A stretch of 64,000 bases of DNA, taken from Diospyros lotus. Its lineage: Eukaryota > Streptophyta > Magnoliopsida > Ericales > Ebenaceae. A model generated the notes under the pieces. That model was not told the origin of the DNA. It worked only from the letters and a program-made list of their open reading frames with translations, and made no database searches. Of the stretch, positions 23,101 through 35,100 are shown in pieces (the first letter of the stretch is position 1; every line of letters starts with the position of its first letter). The translations under genes were made by a program, and so were the position numbers. Location: the NCBI RefSeq assembly GCF_014633365.1, contig NC_068344.1, positions 21,033,669 to 21,097,668 on the forward strand, in the 5' to 3' direction.

Positions 23101-26100
23101 TTTGATGAAACAGTCTTTTATCACACTGGTACTGCATCACCAGTGGAAGAAAGCCATTGGGATCCCACAATTTCAATACCTATCATACTGCCTATATCTC
23201 CCACTACTACTTATGATAATCCTGCAGTTGTTTGTTCACAGCCTGCAATGAGTGAACCCAGAAATATTCAACCATCAGCTGCTACAAGCCTAATATCTGC
23301 TCACAGCCCAGATGAACTAGGGGAGACTGACCTAAGGGAAGAATTGAGTTCGGAAAAACAACTTAAAGTGTACTCAAGAAAGCCAAAAAATCCTGCTCCT
23401 CAAATCAGCCAGTTGTTGGAACCTGAGATTGGTTCAAAAAATGAGGAAAAAAGTACCGCAACTAGCGGTGATCTGGATCTACCTATTGCAGTCATAAAAG
23501 GAGTAAGATCTTGTGTGAAATATCCCATATCAAATTATCTAAATTACTCTAAATTATCCCCATAGTTTAGGGCATTCACTGTAACTATGGATGAAGCTTC
23601 TATTCCCAGCAATATACATGAAGCTTTGGGTGATACAAACTGGAAGAATGCTGTGATGGAAGAAATGAAGGCTTTGGATAGCAACAATACATGGGAACTG
23701 GTAGACAGATTGAAGAATAAAAAGATTGTAGGCTACAAATGGGTATTTACTGTCAAATATAAATCAGATGGGAGTATAGATCGTTATAAAGCCAGGTTGG
23801 TAGCCCAAGGGTACTCTCAAACCTATGGAATAGATTATGAAGAGACGTTTGCTCCGGTTGCAAAGTTAAATTCCATTAGAATATTTCTATCCATTGTTGT
23901 TAATTTAGATTGGGAGTTATTTCAGTTCGACATTATGAATGCTTTTCTAAATGGAGAGCTGGAAGAAGAGGTATATATGAAGATTCCACCTGGATTTGAA
24001 AACGAAGAAAGAATTGGGAAGGTATGCAAACTACACAAATCTCTCTACGGTTTGAAACAATCCCCTAGAGCATGGTTCAAAAGGTTTAGCTCAACCTTAA
24101 CCAAATTTGGTTACAAGCAAGGTGAGACCGGCCATACTCTGTTTATTAAACACTCAAATGGGAAAAGGTGCATATTGATTGTGTACGTTGATGATATAAT
24201 TGTTACAGGGGATGATACTAATGAAATTGCAACTCTAAAACAAAGATTGAAAGAAGAGTTTGTGGTAAAAGATTTGGGAAATATGAAGTATTTTTTGGGA
24301 ATGGAAGTAGCAAGAAGTAAAGAAGGTATTGTAATATCTCAACGAAAATATACTCTTGATCTTCAAAAAGATACAGGAATGTTTGCATGTAAACCAAGAC
24401 AAATTCCACTTGAGAGGAATTGGAAATATATGAAGAAGGATGATGATCCACCAGTAGACAAAGAAATGTATCAAAGGTGAATTGAGAGATTGATTTATCT
24501 GTCTTTAACACGCCCAGATATAGCCTATTCAGTAAGCATCATAAGTCAATTATGCATGCCCCAACTCAACAACATTTGAAAGCTATATACCACATTCTGG
24601 GATACCTAAAGGGCACACTAGGTAAGGGACTGTTGTTTAGAAAGATTGATGAAAGAGGGGCAGGAGGATTTTCTGATATAGATTGGGCAGGATTAGTGGC
24701 TGATAGTCGATCTACATCAGGTTTTTGTACAAAGCTATGGGATAACTTAGTCACGTGGAGAAGCAAGAAACAGTCCGTTGTAGCAAGAAGCAGTGCTGAA
24801 GCGGAATTTAGGGCGATTGCCCAAGGAGTTTGCGAATTAATTTGGGTGGCCAGATTGATGGAAAATCTACAAATGCCATTAACCAAACCAACACGGCTCT
24901 TCAGTGATAGCAAGTCAGCTATAAGCATCGTTAACAACCTTGTACAACATGATAGGATGAAACATGTCAGAATTGATCGACACTTCATCCAAAGAGAAAT
25001 AGAAGATGGGGGAATAAAACTTACCTATATTCCCACAGTAGACCAAGAGGCAGATATATTAACTAAATCCATGGCTAGACCAGGTTTTGAAACTCTCATC
25101 AACAAGTTAAGAATGAGAGATATCTATTCCTTAGCTTGAGGGGGGGTGTTGGAGAGAGAGTCCTAGTTTATGAAGAAGTCATGGAAGCAGATAAGAAGCT
25201 GATGTACAGTAGATAAGCCTCCAGCAGAACAAAGAAAGGAGATAAAGATGCAGCTAAGATAAGTTCCTAAAATCCAGGAAAAATAATAGGAGTAGATAGA
25301 AGTTTTCTTATCTTTTTTTCTGTTGTATACTAGCTCCTAAATTCTAGGATTAGATTACATAGAAACTTGTATAAGTATGTTTCCTATCTATTGAATCAAT
25401 TGAAGCGAGTTCATTGATAAAAAACTTGGCTTAAATTCGGGGTTCCCTACTCTAGGGACTGAATCTGTTCAAAAACCCTTTATGAGAAGTGGATAGGGCA
25501 TAAACCTAGTCTAGAACACTTGAGGGTATTTGGGTGTATTGCATATGCCCATGTGAAACAAGGAAAGTTGGAACCTCGAGCAAAGAAATGTATTTTCATT
25601 GGATACCCAGCTAGGGTAAAGGGGTATAAGCTATGGAGTTTGGAACCTGAAAGCCAAAAGATCCTCATTACCCAAGATGTCATTTTTTAATGAAAATTCC
25701 ATAGCTAAAGGTTTGTAGGAAAAGGACAATGAGGAGCAATCTTCTATAATAGAAATGGTAGATATTGAGTGGCAGGACGAAATTCCCAGCACAAATACTA
25801 ACAACCCTCAAAGTTATGATTTGGATCATCAAGAGGACATTGAGCAGTTAGTGGCAGACCAGGAATTTGACCCTCAAGAAGAGAGCAGGGATGAATTAGA
25901 TGCTGAGAGTGAACCTAACTTGCAAAGGTATAATGTTGCAAGAGATAGGCAGAAACGCAAAGTAGACCTCCTAAACGTTATGGTTACTTAGATCTTGTAT
26001 CCTATGCACTTACAAGTGCACCAAAGGTTATTGGAGATGGACCCCTGACCTATGAGGAAGCAGTCTCCTCAAAGGACTTGCTTAAGTGGGTTGAAGCCAT

Positions 26101-29100
26101 AAAGTCCGAGATAAATTCTTTTAAGAAGAATGAGACCTGGACTCTAGTTGAAAGGCCTCAAGGACAAAGAGTAGTGAGTTGTACATGGCTATACAAGATA
26201 AAGGAAGGATTAGGAGAAAATGCAAAGCCTAGATATAAAGCTAGGTTGGTTGCAAGAGGTTTCACTCAAGTTCCGGGAGTGGATTTCAATGAGGTATTCT
26301 CCCCTATTGTAAGACATACCTCAATTAGGGTCCTTCTAGCAATGATAGCACAATTAAATTTGTTTTTGGAGCAGATGGATGTTATAACAACATTTTTACA
26401 TGGGGAATTAGATGAAAGGATCCTCATGGAGCTGCTAAAATGTTTCGAATCTAAAGGGAGGATAGAACAAGTCTGCTTATTAAAGAAATCCTTGTATGGA
26501 CTCAAGCAATCTCCAGGTCAATGGGATAAGAGGTTTGACACTTTTATGATAGAACATGGGTTTGCTAGGAGCTCATATGACTGCTGTGTATATTTTAAGC
26601 ATGTATCCAACAACATATCAATATATCTCCTATTGTATGTTGATGATATGCTGATTGTTAGCCAATCAAAAAAAGAAATTCTGTAGCTAAAGCTGGATTT
26701 AAAGTCAACATTTGAGATGAAGGATCTAGGAGAGGCAAGAAAAATTTTGGGAATAGAAATTACCAAAAACAAGCAGAAGAGAACCCTATGTATATCACAT
26801 AAAACATACTTAAGAAAATTAATTCAAGAGTTTGGGATGGCTAAGGCAAAGGCTGTAAGTATTCCATTTGTCCAGCACTTCAAGTTGTCGGCAGACCAAT
26901 CTCCTATTGACAAGGAAGATTATGAAGAAATGAGAGAAATCCCCTATTCAAGTGCGGTAGGAAGCCTGATGTACAGTATGGTATGTACATGACCAGACCT
27001 AGCACATGCAATGAGTGTGATCAGTTAGTTTATGGCAAACCCTGAAAAATCTCATTAGAGTGCAGTTAAATAGGTATTTAAGTACTTGAAAGGATCATTG
27101 GATACGGTGTTAGTTTATGGTGGAGCCAAGGTGGAAAGTGAGGCAAGTATCCTAGGATACTCAGATGCTGACTATGCAGCAGATCTAGATAGAAGAAGGT
27201 CCACAACCGGTTATGTCTTCAAGGTTTGGGATGCTATAGTAAGTTGGAAAGCAAGTCTACAACATGTAGTAGTCTTGTCAACCATTGAAGCCGAATACAT
27301 TGCCATTTCAAAGGCAATTAAGGAAGCATTGTGGATAAAAGGACTGCTAGGAGAACTACTTGGAAGGGAGATAGACACTACTATTATGTGTGACAACTGG
27401 AGTGCCATTCACCTATCTAAGAACTAGGCCCATCATGAACGCACAAAGCATATTGATGTGCAACATCATTTCATTTGGGACGTGCTAGACAGGAAGGATC
27501 TTAAAATGGTGGAGATTGAAGATTGGGAGGTGCTAGGCCCATAATTTCATTTGAAGATTGAAGACTCAACTTATGCAAATGGTGGAGAAATTGTTGAAGT
27601 TTGCACCAATTAAGTCTTAAAATTAGAGCAAAAGGCATGAAAGAAACCAGAAGTTTATTTTTGTAAAATCATTGAAACGGTAACTAACCATGTAACGGTT
27701 AGTACCGATTTACTTTTCCGTTTTTGAAGTGTCTTGTAATTGCCGCCTCTATCCTCTATAAATAGAGGGCCGACTGTGTTTCTAAGGGGTCTTCATTTTT
27801 CACATACACAAGAGAGAGAAAAGCCTACGTTCTTAGACTTTGTAATCTCTATAAGCGAAGCCTGTGTAAGAAGGCTATGTGAGTGTGTATCTTTCTGTTC
27901 TATAGGGGATTTCTTGGTGTTGCCTACAGTTTGGACATAGGGCTTTGAGTTATTCAAAGCCTGAAAGCCTGAACCAGGATAAATTTTTTGCCCCTTGTAT
28001 TTTCTGTTTTTTCCGCAAGAGAGAGTGAGAATTGTGTGAAAAGTGTTCGGTCAAATACTCAATAGAAACTAAAACCAATAACTGAAATCAAAATATTTTT
28101 GCTATTAATATTAGGGTAAAGTAAATCCATTTATTTAAGCTGTGTAAAATAACTAAGCATTGTCCTGGTGATGTTTTTAAGGATAATGCTCCATATGCTA
28201 CCAGGCATTGTACATTGTAACCATTATTAAGGAGTAGGCTTAAATAGTTCTTTCTAGACATTTGTTCTGTGGGTAGTCTTCCTTTCTGTTAGCCTAGCCC
28301 TGATCCACACTGAGTATTCAAATCATGGTGGATGGAAGTTTCAATTGAGTTAGAAGACGATCAGGCTAAGAACCATGAAATGTATTCAATATACGTTCAC
28401 ACTATTGTCACTTGATGCTGCCCCCCTCCCTTCCCAAAAAAGAAAAACCACACAAACACACCAAAAAAAAAAAAAAAGTTCTATAATGTTCTTTACGAAT
28501 GATGAGTCTGCTATTTGGTGATTTTAAGAATGTGACTATATATTGGATAAAATGTTATTTGATTTGTGACTATTTATATTGTACGGATGAGTTTTTGTTG
28601 CTAGGCTAGAGCATTTTCTATATTTATGGTATGATAGTATACATGGATGCAAGAGCATTATTTATATATATTACTCAACAATCACAAGCTTTAATCCCAC
28701 TAGGTGGAAAATTTTTGTTTGGTTATAGATATTATAATAAAGTTGAATCATGGAGAAATACCTTAAAATCCAAAAATTTTAAATTAAGTAGGTTGAAAAT
28801 TAAGTATGTGGAATGGGTGAGTTCAAGAGAAGTAGGAGGGTTGATGTTATTGTGAAGCTTGAAGATCAATTTATTTAAAAAAAATCAATTTTTGTCTTTG
28901 ATCAATTGCCCAAAAAGAAAGGAGCATGATGGAGGATGTTACTTATAAAATCAAGGTGGGATTTGAAGAGGAGAAGTGTCTAATATTTTATGCAATTGTA
29001 AAATTCTTTTAAGGCTAAAAGGAAAGTTTTATCGAATAACTATAAGACCATATTTGTTTTATGGCTTAGAATGTTGTATTGTAAAACACCAATTTGTGCA

Positions 29101-32100
29101 AAATATGGGTATAGTTGAAATGAGAATATTTCGATTAATGTGTGATCATACAAGAAAAAGACAACAAGAGATGATATCATATGTAATAAGGTTGTAGTGG
29201 CGCCTATTGAAGAGAAGATGCAAACGTCACAATTCAGGTGGTTTAAAAATTTGAGAATAAGACTAATAGAAGCACCATGAGGCAGTGTTCTAAAAATCGG
29301 CCTAGGCGTTGGGAGGCCCCTGATTGCTGCGATTTTGGTCTAATCGGCCCCCTTAGGCGTCGGCCCGGGTAATTGGTGCTGAGCGGCGCCTAATTGGCCA
29401 CAGCGACCGCCTAGTCGCATGAGCCGCCTAGCCCCATGAATCGCCTCGACCGCACATTAAGTTTAGTATAAGTTGATTTAGGGTTTTTTCCCCCTTACCC
29501 ATTCTCTCTCTCGTCTTGCCATCGTCGTCAACCGTCTCTCGTCACTTTCTCTTTCTGTCTTAGCCTCTCTCGTCGCATGCCGCCGCCGCCTCTTGTGGAT
29601 AGTGAACTCGCCACCGTCGCCATCGCTGTTTGTAGGAAGATTGTCTCTCTTTGGTTGCTCTCTCTCTCTGAGTCTCAACCTTAGCTCTCTCTCACCCCTT
29701 TGGTTTATATATGCACAATATTGTATATATAATATAATAATTCTATTAATATATAGGTATATCATATATCATATATATGATGTGTTTATAACTTTATATT
29801 TATATATATAAATGGAGATAGATTTATATATATAACCTCTATATATGTGATTTGTTTATATATATATGAATATATATGTATATATGTGTATTTAGGATAA
29901 TATAAATTTTATTTAAATAATTTTTTTATGCACCGCCTAGACGCTAGGCCCTAGGTTGGCTCCCGACTAGCGCCTAGCGCGTTTTAGAACACACTGTCAT
30001 GAGGTGAGTAGATGAAATGGAGGAAATTATAAACGAGGAAAAGGAAGATCAAAGAAAACTTGATGGAAACCCTTAGACATGACAAAGAATATAATGGCCT
30101 TGTAGAAGATATGACAATGGATAGATGCATGGGGGTCTAGAATTCATTTGGTAGACCCCACCTAATAGAATTGAGGCTTGTGATTTTTGTTATTGTTTGT
30201 AGCTATTATATTTACTAGTAGAATTAAGGCTTTGGGTATTGTTATTTATTTTATATATTATATTTGTTTGTAATAAAGATATTTGAGTTAAGTTTAGGAT
30301 TCTACTCGTTCTTATTAAATAATTGGAAATGCTCATTTTTTTTTTACATGAGTTAGAGTTGATGTGGAGGTTCTCTAGTGTTTTCATAAGGGGGGCGCCA
30401 AAAGTGCTAGTTGTTTACGATGAATATTTAGTGTCAGCGAGAGGTAGACAATTGTAGAGGTTTGTGTCCCTTTTCATTTATGAATTATATTGTGTTTGTA
30501 TATTGTCAGTATAGATCTTTGCGCGTTGTTGGAAGCTAGGGTCCTTGTAATGTGCTAAGTAGAAGCTCTAGGAAGGAGGAGGTAAGTTGTTAGGCTAATA
30601 GGGGTTGAGGAGGTTTTTGGGCCATAGTTTATGAAAGATCACCCAAGAGGGGGGGGGGGGGGTGAATTGGGTGTTTTTCTACTTTTAAAAATAATTTAAA
30701 AATATGATGCAGTAAAGTTATTTGATAAAAACATTTTTCTTAATTTGAAAACAGATGCAACAACAAATAATATATACAAGTATATATGCACCATAATAGG
30801 TTTTTCGTAAGGATCATTTTTGAGAAACTTTTAAACAATTGATATCTATGAAAATAGTAATATGAGGATATATGCATTTATGAAAGAAATCCAAGAAACT
30901 TATTGCATCAAGAAGAAACACTTTGAAATACATGAAGCTAACTTGTGCATTTGAGAAATAAGAGTATATAAATAGATTTAGAAAACTTTGTATATGCAAT
31001 GAAAACTAATACTCGAAAAGATTTTTTATGCATGCCATGAAAGCTAAAACAGAAATGTAAGTTCATGGTGTAGGATAAGAGAGTATGAAAACTGAATGAG
31101 AGATATATTTGGTCATATAATTTTTATGTAATAGCAAGAGGCAGTAGCTACAACAATGAATTAGCAAAACAGTTTTAAAGATGCAAAATGGTATAATTTT
31201 TAAAATGATTCCAACCAGGAAAAACAATTTAATGACAGTTCAAAAGGAATGCTATGCATGAAAAAACAATTTTATAGCAGATAAGAGAAATGTAGTTAAA
31301 ATAGAAATATAAAAGATAAGCCACATAGACATAACAATTTTAGAGTGGTTCGGTCAACTGTCTAGTCCACTACCTTAACTCTTCACTAAGGATTTGAAAA
31401 CATTTACTAAGGATATTAGTTTTCTCAGGTTCAACTATAACCTTCATTTTTATGGGCTAGGTAGGAACTCTAGATTTTACAGGTTAATCAGTAACCTCCA
31501 CTTTTACGGGCTAAGTAGGAACTCCAGATTTTACAGGTTAATCAGTAACTTCCATTTTTAACGGTGTAAGTAAGAACCCCATCTTTTATAGGAGCAACTA
31601 TAACCTTTACATGAGGCTTTTTCACACTTGACTCAGTCACAACCAAGATACTACCTTTCAAGGCACAAGCATAATCTTTTACAAGTTTCACAAAACATGT
31701 AAAAGGATTTCTTAAGAGAACAATATAGATAATACAATGATATCAAGTATTCTCTTGATCAAAAGAGAGTTACAATAATGAATGAATGAAGCACTCAACT
31801 CTCTTATCTAAATTATAGTTTAAAAAGATTTACAATAAACCTTACCAGATAATTTGCTTGAAGTGAATAAAGGATAGGTATGAGGAGCCATCACTCAAGC
31901 ATTTTGAAATTGGCCTAACAAAAATATGGCTTGCTGTGCTTACGAAAAGATCGAACAACAGCAGCTTTGATTGCTCACTTGACCAATTGGTTATTAGCTT
32001 TTTTCTTGTTGAAGCTCTTGGCCTTTTATAGAAGTTTGAGACTTGAGTTTTGACATTGAAACCTGCACATACTCACAACTTCTTTGATTTGACCAATAAT

Positions 32101-35100
32101 GTTCAAATTTGTTAGAAACCACTGCATAATATAAAGATAAGCATTTAGCAGCTTGTGCTTAACAATATTCATCAAGAGAACATAGTTAGACCTCATAGAA
32201 TAAGGGAATAAAGCTCTAATGGTCAAAACTATTATCTTTTTGCTTTTTGAGTAACGACTATAAAATTCAAATTCAGATGCTAGTTACTCAACTAATTCCT
32301 AGAGATACTCGACTAATATAGAGCATACTCGATTGGATATCTCAAGTAATCGATTATATATAAGCCTCACTCGAGTATGACTAAGTCATTACTCGACTGA
32401 CGCAGAAGTCATAGAGACTTTGCATTAAGCACTCGACTACAAGGCTAAGCTTACTTGACTAGCACAAGCATATACTCGAGTACTGATAACTGATGCTCGA
32501 CTAACCTTAGGCATAGAGACTTAGCCAGATCCAATCCAAACTTTACTCGACTAAAATATATAGATACTCGATTAATAAAAATATATTAGTCGATTGAGAG
32601 AAAAATATACTCAACTAAGGAGATGCTTGGAATTTTTGATACCAAAAAAGATACTCGATTAAAAATAGTTACTTACTCGATTGATTTTAGAAATACAGAG
32701 AGTTTATATAATATACTCGAGTAGAAAACCTTAATAGTCAATTAAAAAGGGTTTTGCTAAGACACATAATCGACTAGTTTTGAAGAAGGCACAAGATATT
32801 ACTCTATTGAAAATATGCTTAGATTTCATGGTTATAAAGATACTCGATTTTATCAAATGCATTCTTGAGTGTGAAAGATCCATACTCAAGGTTGTTAAAA
32901 TCGGGATTTTAAGTGGGATCGACAAAGGGTCTATAAAATCGGATCGTAAAATCGAATCGTAAAATCGTAAGATTTTAGAGATAATTAAAAATACCCTTAA
33001 ATTTTTGTAAATATATGTTTATAATAATATAATTTTGTAGAAAATGAATTTATATTATTTAATAACTTGATTATTCCTTATTATAATTCAAAAAATGATA
33101 CTTCCCAAATATAGCTCAAAAATTAGCAGGTTGGTATAGGCAATTTAGAGGCAAAATATAGGTAATTTAGAGGTAAAATATAGCTTAAAATTCTTTAGAG
33201 GATGTTTCCAATGTCTTCCATTAGATTTAGATTGCAATTTTTTCTTGATTTAACATTGATTAAATCAAGTAATATCCCAATTTGGGGTTGGGTGGTCCAT
33301 TAATTAATTACTTGTTTGTCTTGATTTACTTGTGCAATCAATGTTAAATCAAGTAAAAATTATAATTTAAATCAAGTAAATTGAAACTTATGCAATTAAT
33401 GTTAGATGTTATGTGACATTAGAATTTATGTAATCAATGTTAAATCAAGTTCCAATTTAGAGGCAAAATATAACAATTCATTGCATAAGTTCCAATGTCA
33501 GATGCTATGTGACATTGAGACGTTGGAAGCATCCTCTAAATTACAATTTAAATCAATAGAGGTTTTTGAATCGTAAAATCGTTTGGGGATCTCTGAAGCG
33601 TAAAATCGTAAAATCGTATATGTAAAATCGAGATTTTATAGGATTTTATCCCAAATTGGATTTTACATGGGATTTGAATCGTTTGGGGGTCTTCGAATCG
33701 TAAAATCGTACGCGTAAAATCGGGATTTTAACAACAATGTCCATACTTGATTATAGCTTTAAAAGTTATAGTTTTTGTACAACACGTACTTGAGTAGGTT
33801 TTTATGATACTCGATTGAAATATACCAATATTCGATTAATATGAAAAATAAACTGAGCAATACTCGATTGACTCAAAAATCATTTTAAGATTGAAAATCA
33901 TGTTTAGAAGCTTTAAAAGAATAATTGAATACTTTGCCTTCAAAACCTCCAAAAATACATATACTTAGTTGAATAAAGGGTTTTTATACTTAGCTAATTT
34001 TCAAAAACGTTTTCTCGAGAGCTTTTCATCATGCTCGATTGACACAAACCATATTTTTGCTATTTTGGAGGATATAAAAATATATAAGTCTGAAGTTCTC
34101 CAATTTAAGAAAATATTTTCTTAAGTTTCAAAACACCTTGATTAATCATATTCAACTTATACAAAATACATTTTGGCTATTTTAGAAAGACATACAAGTA
34201 TATAAGCATGAAGTTCTCTAATTTAAAAAGATTTATAAAATGTTTTGGAAATCATCAATAAACCAAATTTATTGAAAATATATTTTTTCAGATTATTTTA
34301 TTCATAAATCAAAATACAAATTTCTCAACAAAATACAAATTTCTCAACAGTTTCCATTATTGGTTTATGGTGGGGCTAGTTTACTTAGAGAAACTATTTG
34401 GAGGAGGGTGGTGGACAGAAGTGGTTTGGCCTGCTGGGTTGTCTATTAGTTTGCCATACCTTATTATAAGATGGCAATAGTGGTGAAAGGCAAATCTTTC
34501 TTTGAAATTGTGAATGCCTCTTCTTGGTTGTACCTAATTATTGAGGCAGTCTATTCTTTGTCTTTACCAATTTTTGAGGTCTTTCCATCTTCTAGGAATG
34601 CCTATTTCGATCTTAATGTTGAGTTTGACTCTTTTCGAAGCTAGTAGGCTTCCTAAGTAGTGTTTGATTAGGATGTTGGCAATTAAATTGAGGCTTTTTG
34701 GATGCAATGAAGGTGAAACCTTACCAATTTCAGGTGGTTAACTATTTTTATTGTTGACGTGGAGAAGGTGCCTGGATTCATTTGTTTGTTTCTCTTTCCA
34801 TCCATGTATATGGCTAATTGGGAGATGAGTGGCCTTGTGTAAGAACTAGGTTACCTCTAGGGGTGTTCAAATTTTGGTTTAGACTGGAAGACTAGATCGA
34901 AAAACTTGGTCTGGTCATGGACCGGACATGTTTGGTCTGGTCTTTGGTCCATGCCTTTGGAAAAAATTAGTCTTGGTCCAGTCCTGGTTTTGAATTGAAG
35001 ATCGAATTAGTTAAAATTCTAATTTCTAAGCCCAATTCCAATTATCCAATTGATCGAATGAACCCAAACCAATACCCAATGCCAAATTAATGAGAAGCAG

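Larger units (their letters stand above)
20331..25471 (+). mobile_element. Copia LTR retrotransposon I1, 5141 bp, nested in the O1 integrase
   Basis: LTRs 20331-20655 and 25147-25471 are both 325 bp, begin TGTTGGAGAG and end CTGTTCA. They are flanked by AAAAC (20326-20330 and 25472-25476). The primer binding site TGGTATCAGAGC starts at 20656 and a G-rich polypurine tract ends at 25146. I count about 7 differences between the LTRs (2.2 %), nearly all transitions, so this is a rather young insertion. Gag and Pol are in one continuous order but carry several stops and one frameshift. Confidence 0.95.
17900..28064 (+). mobile_element. Copia LTR retrotransposon O1 (Tork/TNT1-like), split by Copia I1
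   Basis: The LTRs are 17900-18365 (466 bp) and 27592-28064 (473 bp). Both start TGTTGAAGTTTGCACC, contain CTATAAATAGAGGG as the TATA box, and are flanked by the 5-bp duplication GAAAC (17895-17899 and 28065-28069). A primer binding site (TTGGTATTAGAGCC, 18368-18381) and a polypurine tract (ATGGTGGAGAAAT before 27592) are in place. Gag, protease, integrase, reverse transcriptase and RNase H follow in Copia order. The integrase is interrupted by I1 (20331-25471). By hand count the LTRs differ at about 27 of 460 positions (5.9 %) plus small indels. Many stops make it inactive. Its coding regions resemble those of O2 on the minus strand. Confidence 0.93.

Noticed and set aside
24218..24988. Minus-strand frames up to 140 codons in Copia I1
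   Set aside because: Antisense shadows of the I1 RT and RNase H.
29478..29811. Arg/Glu-rich and Ser/Leu-rich frames on both strands
   Set aside because: Both fall in simple CT/GA and TA sequence of the 714-bp hAT element.
30649..30662. Run of 14 G as a possible assembly gap or telomere scrap
   Set aside because: The same position in sister LTRs is a C-rich tract before the 3' end (ATTCACCCC), so it is a homopolymer expansion within the LTR.
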